Below the pieces are notes generated by a model. That model ran no database searches. It was not told the DNA's origin and saw nothing but the letters and a program-made list of their open reading frames with translations. DNA of 64,000 nt from Dipetalonema caudispina. Lineage: Eukaryota; Nematoda; Chromadorea; Rhabditida; Onchocercidae. Of the stretch, positions 36,301-48,400 are shown piece after piece; position 1 is the first letter of the stretch, and each line of letters opens with the position of its first letter. Both the position numbers and the translations under genes were made by a program. Where the stretch lies: the NCBI GenBank assembly GCA_013365325.1, contig JABVXV010000045.1, positions 186,001-250,000 of the forward strand, read 5' to 3'.

Positions 36301-38977
36301 GAAAATAGATGAATCGCCCCTGAGCAAATCAAGCTTATTGGACATCTTCCTTTGCATTCCCTGAACCATGTCTATTTCGCTTTCCTAAAATGATTTCCAC
36401 CGACGAATTCAAATAGTTTAAAATTGAGACATGTAAATTTATTTTACTAGGAAGTTCATAACCTGCAAAAGTTATTTTACAAAAGCCAACTTCTAAAATT
36501 ATTTTAAAAATTTTAGCGATATACAAACACTTTGCAGATTTTTTCCTCTTGCAACAGTTATTCCGCTGATAACGATTAATGTTCTTATTCGAAAGTTAAA
36601 TCAATTGAGTCCAAATATATCGTTGAGTATCAAAAACAGAAAATTATGAATCAATATCATTCCAGTTACTTGAATCTCAATCACAAACGTAACATTACTT
36701 GTTTCAAGAATTCGGATTCTCGAGTATCCATCCGGCAAGCAACTTGCCAATTGTAAGTAACAAAACGTTTTCCCTAACATTTCAGTTTTATGCTCCACCT
36801 TCAGATCTATCCTAACATCTTAATTTCTCCTTTTTTTGAATCATTTCTTACCTCAGATTCGTTTTCAGCATTATCATCTGTTTTCCTGACTCGATTATCT
36901 CTGAATACTTCCCATGTATGGGACAGTGATTCTACCAATGGATATTCAAAATCTCTTGTCGCAGTCTCCGTTATTTCATCAGTTTCTGATTCGACTGAGC
37001 TCATAAGACTTTCTGTCACGCCATCCAATGATTCGTTGTAACAGAAAGGACGCTAAAAAAAATTTCGCATTGCCTTATCCTTGTTTAAATACTATATACG
37101 AGAGTTTTTCGAAGTATAAGTGATGCTGAAAATTTCTGTCAAAACATTCAAATTTTGTGGTTCTTTGAAATTTCTAAGAATAAAAGATGAATACGAAATT
37201 AATATACCGGTGTTCGTTTTGTTATTGGCATCGTCAATTTCCTCTCTGTTAGACTTTCCGGAATTGTCCGATCGCAGAGATGTGATTTCTAAAGATAATA
37301 TATTTTGCTTCAACATGTCGGAAAAAAGAGCCATAAATTTGGCTTAGTGTACTTATAAGTGGCAAAACATGTGAGATAGAAATGTGTGATTTATTTTACA
37401 ATTTTTAGCACTTACTAATTTTGGTTATTTAGAGATGAGTATATATACCATCACTTTTGAATTTGAAATATTAGATTCTGCTTAAACTTTAAAGCAAGTT
37501 CCTATGTGTGAATAAAATTTAGCGGTGAAATGGTCAAAATTTAGAAGAAACAAAACTAACAGAATTTTCTTTTCTGATTTTTGGCAAATCTTCTTCTGTA
37601 CTTCGAAGACTCTCTGGAACCCCATGCAACAAATCATTGTAATAGTAGGGTCTCTAAAAAAAGTTAACTAATTTTTTTCTGCGGAATTATTGAAGTTTCA
37701 CAGCAAACCACACATTTCTGATTCATAACCGCTCTATACTATCCTCTGAATCCCTACTTTGCCTTTAATCCAATTTAGTTCACTTTCTAGTTAAATTAAT
37801 TTCAATCGATTTATAACAGTTTTTTGTGCTACACTCGATCTTTGGCATTGCCACCAATGCACAATGTTAAGGTTTCGTATTTCAATTGCAGTTCAAAATC
37901 ATATTCGTTGGTCCGCTTTATTTAAGGAATCCATTAGAATAAATTTAAAACAAACTCTTCTCTTTTCTTTTCACCAGCCCTCAATACCGTGTAAATTAGG
38001 TAAAAATATAGGTTGATAAAGACACAACGAGCCTGAAATAAAGAGTGGTATAGAAAACGTTCAGAATTGTTAAGAAAGGTTCTACCGGTTTTCGTTTTGA
38101 CGTTTTCTTCTTCTCAAAGACTTCGCCCATGGTGTGTCTTTTCTAAAAAAGGAAAATGTAAGCTATACTTTCTGCTTCGAGTTACGCTTGTGATAGTTTC
38201 CATGAATTTCAACTGAGATCAACAATTACGAAATCAAAGGTATGATTAAAAGTTACTGATGATATATTTGATCCGAATATACCTTTTTGTCGCATTCGGC
38301 TGGTCCATCTACTAATCTTTCTTTACTTCCCGAGATCCTTGAGCTAATGGCACATTTCACTGATTCCTTTAATTCACTTTTCCTGTATCTCCCACGACCT
38401 TCTTTTGCACATTTCTCAGAGTCAGAAATCTCTTTTGAAAGCTCTCTGGAGCCAGAAATCTTTCCGATAGCTTCCTCTGAGCCAAGATTCTCTCTCACAT
38501 GCTTTCCGGAAAAAGAACTGGATTCACTGAAATCGAGTTGCTTTTCCCTGGAAAACGTTTCTCGATCTGTCCGCTTCTCAATTTTTTCATTGGATTTTCC
38601 TGTTATTCTCTCATTAGAACCTTTGCCGATCATCTCTTTTGATAAATTTATATTAATCCCTTCAAGATTTGATGATTCCCCACTCGATAATTTCGGTAAT
38701 ATTTCATTTGTTTTTTCAAAATTTATCCCCTAAAACGTCCAAAATAAAGGAGTAATGAAAGTTCAGAATTCAAACAATCAATTTCCCTGCCGTTTTAAAT
38801 GATTTCAAAATTAAAGGTAAAAAATAACTAAATCGAAAGTATAAAGTAATCCCTAGGTGAATGAGATGAAATCTACAATGAGATTTCCAGAAGAGAAAAA
38901 CTGATCACCCGATCTTGTTCAGGACTCATCTTGCTGGTTTCCTTCACCGAACTTCCTAATCGTTTATTTTTCTCCAT
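33327..38977 (-). CDS. Catalytically dead protein tyrosine phosphatase-like protein
   Basis: Fifteen exons join in phase to 728 residues: 38909-38977, 38283-38729, 38086-38142, 37561-37653, 37208-37288, 36852-37052, 36291-36384, 35887-35927, 35757-35835, 35593-35654, 35293-35451, 34239-34584, 33712-33908, 33457-33630 and 33327-33413. The first half is charged, Ser/Glu/Lys-rich and probably disordered. The PTP domain starts near residue 380, with LLYQFEDKGKNR, RYIHASQINIP and AQGPTKQSLIDFFRMLWQ. The acid loop reads KWTHEK where active enzymes have WPD. The signature reads VVHGSHGIRRS where they have VHCSxGxxRS, so both the catalytic cysteine and the general acid are missing. The Q-loop region also lacks its glutamine. 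The fold looks complete, so it may be a phosphotyrosine-binding pseudoenzyme. Nematodes have many non-receptor PTPs, often in the male germ line; that role is not shown here. Confidence 0.85.
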
Positions 38978-39496
38978 TTTAATTCAAATTAAAGAATCGA
39001 CCGTTCTCAAAGAATTCAATAGAATACACAAAAATTTGTTGATAATTTTGTCACTTTTATTTGTACGTACTGTGAGAAGGAAAATTGAATAGAATGATAT
39101 GTAAATAATGGAGGAAAGCAAATAGCTGAATTGTTGCAAGCTTTTTTGTCGTTAAGATGAAACATTAAATTTCCTTGCAGATTTACTATTATCCTAACTT
39201 AAATGTTCGAACACATCCATTACTCAATTCCCTTGTTAAGTAATCAAATTACTCCTAGAAATTTTCTTCACCAACTTTTTATAATAGTTACCAAATATGG
39301 TCGCTCACCGGAAAGAGTTGTAAAACTATAAAATCAGAATTATTGAACTATTGGGTAAGCTCTACGTTGGGGTTAAAATAGTGTCTCTTTCATAGGAATC
39401 TCTCTCAACATAGTGAGGATGGCCATCAAAGAAGCTTGCTTAGAATTTCATTTCCTCAATTCATTTCAAGCATTTATTCAATGAATTGTGTTGCAG
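38978..39496. other. Spacer upstream of the phosphatase-like gene
   Basis: This stretch lies between the start of the minus-strand phosphatase-like gene and the next + strand exon-like segment, so it may hold divergent promoters. I see no coding exon and no convincing motif. Confidence 0.4.
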
Positions 39497-40625
39497 TTAT
39501 CTTCCGGACTCTACCGATACCCTCCAACCGGAGAACACCATCACTCTTTTGATTACTCATTCTTCCTGACCGACCGATATTTCACCTCTGGACGAGCAGA
39601 CCTGTTCAGGTACTATGATTCGCATCGTTTCTCGTTTTATTGTTTGTTATTAAAGGAAGGGAATTCTCTTCTTCTTTTGTTTTTTTTTTTTTTTTTTTTT
39701 TTGTCTCTCACTATGCTGAATTATTTTCAGTTTGAAAAGAGTTTCAGGTGAATCTAATCTGAACATCGACTATCGAAGATTAGTAAGGTAAGGATAGGCT
39801 TTGTTCAGAAGAGATGTTGATATGTCGTCTTAGATGAAAAATCTCAACGGGTGAGGAATAACTGTAAGTTGAATAGCACTTCACATCTCTCTTAAGAGTT
39901 TGTTGATCTGATAAATAAATGGGGTCACTCGGGATTACGTAAGTGCTAATTAAGAGTAATGTATTAAAGACATAGTGAATTCTAAGTATCGAAATGAATA
40001 GTTTTATCTGGTTAATATTGAATAAAATGAAGCTATAAAGTAGACATATATCTGATCAATAATACATGCAGTATGTGCATTCTTTCTTCCGGCCATTTAT
40101 TCATCCAAAACGGTATATTATTTTATCGCTGAATCGATTTGCCATCAAATGATTAACGAATTCCAAGATGCAATCGAAGTTTCGTTCAGGTTTTACTTTC
40201 TTTTTATGGTAGGAAACAAGAGAAAAAGGAACCTGAATGGATTTCTTATTATATATTGGGATTCGCTAACCATGACTAGTACATTCTTTTATATATATAT
40301 ATATATATTTGCATGCACATTATTGTAACCGAGAATTAGTTATTCAGTCGATATTTGAAAATCTAGCTTGCATAATGGCTTAATGATTATTTAGTTTTGA
40401 TGTATATTTGGTTATAAATCGGCTTTCAGATGTTTTAGATTACTATGAATATATAAACCATACATTTATGCATTGCTGTGGCTGGAGATGAATGAGCAAA
40501 ATTGAACGTTATTGATGTGTATAAGTTGCTTAATCAAGCCAGTTTATTGGAAATTCAAAATTTTCTCTTGCAGGAATTATTTGACTCTGTGTGCTCTATA
40601 CATAAATAGACAAATTCTCAGTTGA
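39497..40625 (+). CDS. Three-exon candidate gene fragment, function unknown
   Basis: Segments 39497-39609, 39731-39787 and 40574-40625 have plausible acceptors and donors (GTTGCAG, GTACTA, TTTTCAG, GTAAGG, CTTGCAG) and agree in phase. They read LSSGLYRYPPTGEHHHSFDY ... LTDRYFTSGRADLF, then LKRVSGESNLNIDYRRLV, then NYLTLCALYINRQILS and TGA. No start exon was found: a possible ATG upstream at about 39421 is cut off by TGA at 39481-39486. It could be the 3' end of a small gene or an untranslated or alternative upstream part of the next gene. No family is recognised. Confidence 0.3.
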
Positions 40626-41148
40626 AACATTTTCAAAGCTTCCTGTTGTTTATTGGAATGAAAAAAAAAAAAATTGTACTCTAGTTTTGATTTTAATTTT
40701 GGAGTTTTTTGAAGGTAATTTTTATTTTGGTTAAGCTTAATTTCTAAGATGATAGTATTCTCGGTTGATATAGGAACAGACTTTTTTATCAGTAGTTTGT
40801 TGGTATCGTCATACCATTCGGTAATTAATCATTTTTTGTCCTACTTGGACTTTTTGATAATCCGTCTTTTTTCCTTCGTGAATTACTGTTTCTGAATATT
40901 TTGACTGGTCATTTCATAGATATCTTCTAAGGAATTTCCTCAAGTTTCTCTTTGGCAAACCAACTCATCTTTTTTAAGACTATTTTTAAGATACCTTACT
41001 TCCCCACATGAAGCTTTACCGTCTGTTTGTTAGTAACTGATAATGAGTCACAGATTGCAGAAAACTTGAGGTTGTTATGCTACACTCGACTTATTATTAG
41101 TTATACATAACTGTATGTAAAAAATAAACAGTTTTGTAGCCTAAAACG

Positions 41149-41167
41149 TTGATCATGTAATGATCAA
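41149..41167. repeat. Short palindrome, copy 1
   Basis: TTGATCAT and ATGATCAA flank a three-base centre, giving perfect 8-base arms. A near copy with the same flanking AAAGA lies at 41367-41385. Confidence 0.6.
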
Positions 41168-41366
41168 AGAGAAAATGAAATGGAATAAATGACGAATGAA
41201 GTAATCAAAATAAGAAAAGAGGAATATCTCGTTGTGTTTATCTTCGATTCTCGTAACGGAGTTAAAATTTTTATATTTTTGTCATAAATCTTGGATGTTC
41301 TGATGGCTAGAATTTTTCTGAAGAAAAGATTGGGTCTTTTGTTTCCACTATTCTCCTTTCCAAACT

Positions 41367-41385
41367 TTGATCATGCAGTGATCAA
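41367..41385. repeat. Short palindrome, copy 2
   Basis: It is the same design as the copy at 41149, with TTGATCAT and GTGATCAA arms and one mismatch, again followed by AAAGA. The two lie 218 bases apart upstream of the start of the large gene. Confidence 0.55.
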
Positions 41386-41495
41386 AGAAAAATTTTTAGT
41401 GACTGGACAATTGAATATCGTTTGTGATCAATGAATACAGTATCTGGTTCGTTATACTCGTGCACTTGTTGTTCTAATTAGCTGTTTTTTCCTTT

Positions 41496-41535
41496 AGGTT
41501 TGTTGTTTCAATAATTTATTTGAAACAACAAACCT
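41496..41535. repeat. Perfect 16-base inverted repeat (hairpin)
   Basis: The arms AGGTTTGTTGTTTCAA (41496-41511) and TTGAAACAACAAACCT (41520-41535) are exact reverse complements around an 8-base loop. It ends about 41 bases before an ATG at 41577 and upstream of a GTGCAG acceptor. It could fold in RNA or be the remains of a small inverted-repeat element. The function is unknown. Confidence 0.85.
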
Positions 41536-41576
41536 TTATTGACAAGTAACTATGTGGTGTTAAGTGCAGGTAAGGA

Positions 41577-41710
41577 ATGTCGAGCGAAAAAAGTGCTGAT
41601 CAAAATTTATATATGACGGATAACAGTTTGGGTGGCCAACATGAAGTGAACGACGGGAAGATAATCAATGAAGAGAAAAATAATAATAAAACCATTGATG
41701 GGGCTAGTTT
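41577..41710 (+). CDS. Possible alternative first exon of the large gene
   Basis: An ATG shortly after a GTGCAG acceptor opens a hydrophilic, Asn/Glu/Lys-rich frame (MSSEKSADQNLYMTDNSLGG). The only GT donor near the end would leave phase 1, which does not match the next exon at 42039. It is therefore either not coding or joins something I did not find. Confidence 0.25.
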
Positions 41711-42038
41711 TTTTCCCTCATTTTCATACCTTCCTGCTTATAATTTCGAAATATTTTCGTAATGTTTTCATGGATTTTAAATTGCAATGGTAAATAGTTT
41801 AAAAGCTGATATGATTTAGACATTTTAAGGATGTTGTATAGCTATTATTCTGGTGATCTTCACTTTTACTAGTACTCCTTTTTCATAAAGTGCATGAGAA
41901 TGTTATATCTTATAAATGATTGTTAGATGGAAGAGTCATACAGTTCCTTTATAGCGCTTAAAGGCTATTTTGCGGAACTTTTGTTCCTCCTAAAAGAATC
42001 AAAAATAATGCTTTAGGACGAAAAAAAACTTCTTTCAG

Positions 42039-42371
42039 ATGAGTAAGATGTACACGAACGATTCATCTGTCTCAGCCATGTCACTGCAAAGTTTGGATGA
42101 CGACGATTTCCGCAATCTTCTGAATACTGCTGCAAAGCCGCAATATGGTAGTCTTCAAAGAAAAAGGAAGGTTTGTTTGTTAGCGACTTTCAAACTTATC
42201 AATTCTGCATGGATACGGATATGGGATTACTGTAATAATGGAAATCAGTGCACCTACCTGTGGTATTTCTTAAGATTGTGAAGTTATGAGGAAGTTATTT
42301 GTGGTAGTGTAAACTTAATGTAGCTATTTAAATACAGTCTATTGCTTGTTTGCTCATGTACCAGTTTTTCC

Positions 42372-42405
<34 letters not shown>

Positions 42406-45400
42406 CACAGAAGCTTCTATTGGAAAGCATTTCAAATTTTTTTTCCTGATTATGGCTAACAGCTCGATGGCCTAAGCCTGAATAGTTGCTTCTTTCGTAT
42501 TATTTGAATTTTCTACTGTTATTTTGTTATTTTATACCACTGCTATTTTAATCTATCTCTGTTTACCATTGTTACCACTGTTATTTTAATCTATCTCTGT
42601 TTGCATCCTTATTCAATTTAAGATTTCTTTTGTCGTCTTCAGAAATCCTGTAAATCCTATAGCTTTGCCAAAAAATATTAATAGTACTGAATCGTTTAAC
42701 ATATTTATTAACAAATAATTATGCATACAAATGCAGAGGTAAACCTTACATCAAAAATTTTAGGATTATAACAACTCGATTGTGGCTTCTTTAACAGCAA
42801 TAGGATAAACTATTTCAGAAGTCGCAAAAAGCAACGGAATATGGTGGTCGTCGCTTGAGTGATGCTGGAGAAAATACTGGCCTATCAGCAGAAGCAGATA
42901 ATTTACTGGCACAATTTCGGCGTGAAGCAGAACTGAATCAACGAAACGCGGATATTGGTTAGTTTCTTACCACGCGTTTTCATGGTTAAAGGAAGAAGGA
43001 GAATTAAGCAAAGAAATATTGAAGATCACAAAGATAACGTGATATGAATGGTTATCTTAAAAGCTTATGTGAATAGACCTGCATAAGGAAAAATAGCGAG
43101 GAATGACTAAGGCATTGATACATATCTTGCTTAAAATTATATTTCTCTATATTTATATATGTATTATATCTTTTAATTAATACAAAACATTGGTAGTAGA
43201 CATTTGATTTTATGTACAATTTTTGCCGTTTGTTTCACTGCTCATAATTGAATTATGATGTCATGAACTGAAATAGTATCGCAAATTAGGGCTACAGTCG
43301 TAGCTACCAAGATATTACCATATCTTTTGATGAGAAAATTTTCTCACAATACATTGCTTCATCAAGTACTTTATGTTGGAATTAACTAGTTCTCCGTTGT
43401 GGAATCTCTTCATTTCGTCTAAAAAAAGTGATAACAAATGTGTTTTTTCTGGGATGAGTAGTTGCTTTGGTGATTCACAAGTAAGAACTAATGTTTAGGG
43501 TTAGAAATTCATTTTTTATAGAATAGCAAATTTGGATTAGTAATTTCGTTACCAAAAGACCATATACGATAACTGCAATATTGTAAACAGAGAGGATGAT
43601 GCATATTTGTTGTAATCGCTAACTGATATCGGCCAGATTTCCTGAAAATTTTATATTGTAAATATAGTAATATAAGACGAAATATATATCATAATGTAAT
43701 TTTATTATCAGTTTTTTTATTCCTAGCTTGTAATTTTTTAAAAGGAAGGTTCAAAAATCATTTGAATTTGTTGCAATAGTAATTGTCCAGTTTATATTAG
43801 ATGATTTCAAACTACAGTGGGATGGGTTGTGGTCACATTATTCCCAGTAGTTGAATGGCCAGTTTTAAAACTTAACTGTATGCTATTGGCCATAATAAAA
43901 TTGTGGTTAAGTAAGTAAGAAGACTTATGATAATATTCAGGTTGCGCTTCACTTCGGTTTTACTTAGTCATTCACAAGGAATAATGAAATTATTGATCCT
44001 GAACTATAAGTTCATCGTTTCAGAGGAAGCTGAAACTTATAATGAATGACTTGTAGATCTCTCCCTTATTTTTCTATTGATTAACATTGTTAGGAAATTT
44101 TGTTCAATCTCATTATCTTAAATTTAGAATATACAAGTTTTAAATGGATTCCAGAATATTAGGGATTTAGAAGGTGTGTTTACATGAAAAAAAGTAGTAA
44201 GTGAGACGGATTATAGTTCAGAATGGAACTACAGGTAATGTGTTGCACAAATTAGAGCTAATGATAAGTGCATTATAAATATATAGGCTGTCTTCTTCTT
44301 TCCACTCGCGTCTTTTTTAGGGCCTGAAATCCACCAATTTAGTTATTTTACAATAGGTTTTCAAATATATTGAAAAGTAACGTGGATTAGGATGCAGTGA
44401 CCAAAGTATATTTATTGGAAATGTTGAGGGCTCGAGCCATATATTATATTGACATGATCTTAAGAATACCTACCGAAAGGTGACAAAATAACTGGTTTTT
44501 CGAATGCTTTTCCCAAACCTGAAATAAAATTCCATATCGTATTTGGTAGAAATTAGATGCGAGTTGGTTGCAGTCACGTCTCGTGAAAACTACTGTTACC
44601 ATCTGATATCGGGTTTTTATTTCTCTGTCATTTTTCCCGGAATTTGGCCTTATCTTGTAAACTCAAGTTTATTATATTATGTGGTAGTGTGAGAATTGGT
44701 TTACCTGCAAACTGCTGCTCTGTCCTTCCGAATATTTTTAAAAAGCATTAAGAATGCATGTGTGTTTTCACAGTACTTATCGGATGAAATTAAAATGACG
44801 GTAGAGTTGGACAACTCATATTCGACTTTATATCATTTACATATTGATTCCTGGTGAGATTATCCTTCTTGTTGTGTGGAATATCCTTTACCTGTTTTTC
44901 CGTTACATAATTCGAATTTACAAGTTCTGCACAACTTTCCTTCAATATTTACCCGATCGCATGTTGGCGAACAACCTTTTCGTAAACCTATAAACTATAG
45001 TTAGTGTAGACCTGAGGAATCTTTTTACTTTGAACATTATTGATTTATTTATATCAGATATAATCATTAATATATATTTGAATAAATGAGTGTTTTGAGG
45101 CGTTCAAAGTTTTTTGTTATTGTGATGTAGGGAGATTGAATAGATTTCATGGCATTATTAGAATTTGAAATAATTTAAAGTTTCGAAAAATTTTTCAAAA
45201 CGGAGAAGCAGAGAAAAAGTAAAAGAATTTTACTAGATTGTCTCATGAATCGAGCCCTTGGCCTTCCAACTTTATTTTTTTGGTTTTTTCATAGGAAAGG
45301 AATTTAAAGGATTTTTTTTTTAACTTACCGTTTAGTTTTGTGTCGTAATCTTGAGCAACAGTGAAACATTCATTATTTCTGGGACATAATTCTTGTCGTG

Positions 45401-48400
45401 GATTAGCGCAGTCCTCAGGATCATCACAGCTGTAACATTTCAGGCATTCTCCTAAAATTACGCTTAAGTTACATAATGATTTGGACTGGCGACAATTTTA
45501 TTGTATTTAAAACAGAATGAGGGACACACTGACGTTTAGTAGGAAATGATATGATCGGTAAATTCGAAACTGAATTTAATGATTGAAGTATAAAGTAATC
45601 TATAGGATAATTGACAGAAGGTGATTGTGGTATGACACTAAGTGAGTTAACCAGTTGAATCAAGTATGTTATAGAATAATTGTTACAGATGGCCACATTG
45701 ATGGACAAGAAATTCTGGCGCAAGTTACAATAGGTTTTTGATTGAGGACATGAAAAAAATTATATGGACGTGTAGCGTGTTCCGAATATTAATGTGGCAT
45801 AATAAATTATACATGCATTAACGGTTAAGTTATCATTTAAAGTTCTATCTACTCTTAGCATTTCAAGTTATCAATTAAGCAAAATACCAAGTTAAGCAAG
45901 CTGCTTATTAAAGTTTAAGTTACGCTTAAGACAGCGATTACTGCTTAAATTACTAATCATGCAAACAGTTAATTGTGGTGCAAGTTACTGATTAAAATAT
46001 TAACAATGAAGCAAAAGTAACTGGTCTTAAAATGAATCTGTTCTGAGGTAGTTCTTGCTTCTGATCATCAGTTGTTACTATTGGTCTGAATTGTTGATTA
46101 TTGTTTTCCACACTTCCGGTACTTGATGAAGATAGTTTTACGGATTTTTCATCAATATGGGTGAAAGGCAATGAAAAATAAATTTGCGATGAATCACAGA
46201 CAAAAAGCAATAAACAAACCATAGCTAAAGCAGGCTGATACTACCAGTAGACAGAATATGGGATACATTGATGAAGATGATTTCATGAATTTTTCATCGA
46301 CTGTTGATTTATTTTTTATGATGAAGCAATGTCGTGTTGGAATTGAAAGTTAAACCTGGAATTAAAATATAGTTAGAGTTTGTAAATGAATGGTTTGATG
46401 ACTTTAAAGATCAAATCAACAAGCAGTTCAAATCACAAAAGTTTTACAAATGTCAGCCAAATCCTCAAGATTCTTTATCGAATTATACTATTCATTTTCT
46501 AGCTGACAAAAGGAAGTCTCAGTTTTATACTAATAGAAAATCATTTGTTAAGGAAGTCGTAGAAAATATTTCGGAAATTCCAGGAAATTTTTGAGAATAC
46601 AAATTAGGAACTTATTTTTAAAAATTCTAGAATTAGAAATCTGTATAAAATCCAAATTTTTATATTTGGATAGATTTTCTAAATGAAGCACTTCTTTCGA
46701 CTTCCAATATCAGTGGCATACAAAAAATCAGCTTTCCAGAGAATATCTCTGCCTGAGAATTTTTATAATTGTCTAAGAAATCTAAAATTGAAGTTTTTAT
46801 TTACTTCTACTTTTGGTTAAACATTTTGCTTTCCTATGTGTTAAATATCATTCAAATTATTCAAGTTTTTGATGTTTCACCTGTAGTACCTCCGTAATGG
46901 CGATATAACACAGCGAAAGTTTTTTGCTGTTTGTTCTTCTGTTATAATTGAGGTTCCTTACCTGTGTTATGTTTTTGTCACATTTGAATTTAGTATGATA
47001 TATCCTGCAGGGTTTCAGACACTATTATGCATACTGAATTAGGATAGTAAAATTTGAGCAGTTGAGAGAAATCAGAATACAATATGTGAAATGTTTATGA
47101 GCCAAGCAACGCTGCATTGTTGGCTGTTAACCTATCCGATATGAATCATGTTTTTACAATCTGTCCACCCGATAACGTTATTAAACGAAGATCGCTTTTA
47201 CTGGTGGGAAATCAATCAAGCATGCATATAAATGATACGTTGATATTAGGTTAGTGACAACAATTAGTGTTTTTATAGGTGTTTTGGTTTTTTATAATAT
47301 TCAGGCAGTTAAAGTACAAGTAAATTTTTAAATAGATCACAATCTAGACTTATATAACTATTATTTTTGTTTGGAGAGATGTAATTCTTTTTATAATTAG
47401 AAGCAGCTGTTGTTGAAGAAGATTGTGAATGATGCTTATGTATCAGAAGATGTTGATTATCCTGTAAAAAAAGGAGAGATTGGAAGAGAATAGATTCTTT
47501 CAAAAATATTTGCACGAGGGGGTTTTCGAGGTTGCCGTAAGCTATGAGGCGTTTTAAAATGAGATGGAAATCATGAAAGTTTATGTGGAAATATGTATGT
47601 ATGGGCAAAAGGATTGTGACGTCACTTCCATCAAAGTTCAAATGTATGTAAAGTAAAACAGGGAAAGATGAAAAAATGTGAAGAAATGAATATAAGAAGA
47701 AATTCAAAAATTTGGAGTTGAAGCCTTAACACGGAAAAAGAAGAACATTTGAGGATGATGGAGAGAGATAGTCATTAGTGAGAAATGAAAACTTCAAAGA
47801 AATAGGTATGAGAATAAGTAAGTGTAGCTATGCTCAGTATCCATTCTCACTCTGCTTCGCAAGATGTTGCTTATATTGATGGAAAACGAATCCTTGCTAA
47901 AATTATGGAACGAGAGAGAAGAAAACGTATTGAGATAATATCTTCGGACTTATGATATTTGGCACTTAATAAATTTCGCTTATATTACGACTGTTTAAAA
48001 ATATTTGTATCTGTGTTGCTGCGTTGGTCGTCCTGCCGAAGATTTATAGAGCGAAAGATATACCCCGCATATAAACAGATAACTAAATTATACTAGACGA
48101 AAGTCATTAGTAAACTGTAGACATTAAAACATCAATGACTGTTGTTAAGGCTTCAAAACATGTTGGAAACAAAAAAACTTATTCCTTTGGGTATTTTCAA
48201 ATTGGAAGTTTACTTATTATTTTAAAAATGAATTCAGAATTAGTTAAATTAAATATTGCAATGGGAAAATAGGAAGTAATGCTTGATCAAAAATGGAGAA
48301 ACATGTCCTCCAAAAAGAGAAAAATAAATGAAGTTAGGCTTTTAAGACGGTAAAAAGAGGACGGCGATGTGTATGTGATACATGATTCAAACAAACTAGT

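Noticed and set aside
38287..38733. 148-codon + strand open frame
   Set aside because: It is antisense to the second exon of the PTP-like gene. The minus-strand reading has splice sites at both ends, agrees in phase with its neighbours and has the hydrophilic composition of a linker.
47309..47707. 132-codon minus-strand open frame
   Set aside because: No splice context, signal or motif; the composition (Phe, His, Asn, Ser) follows from AT-rich low-complexity DNA.
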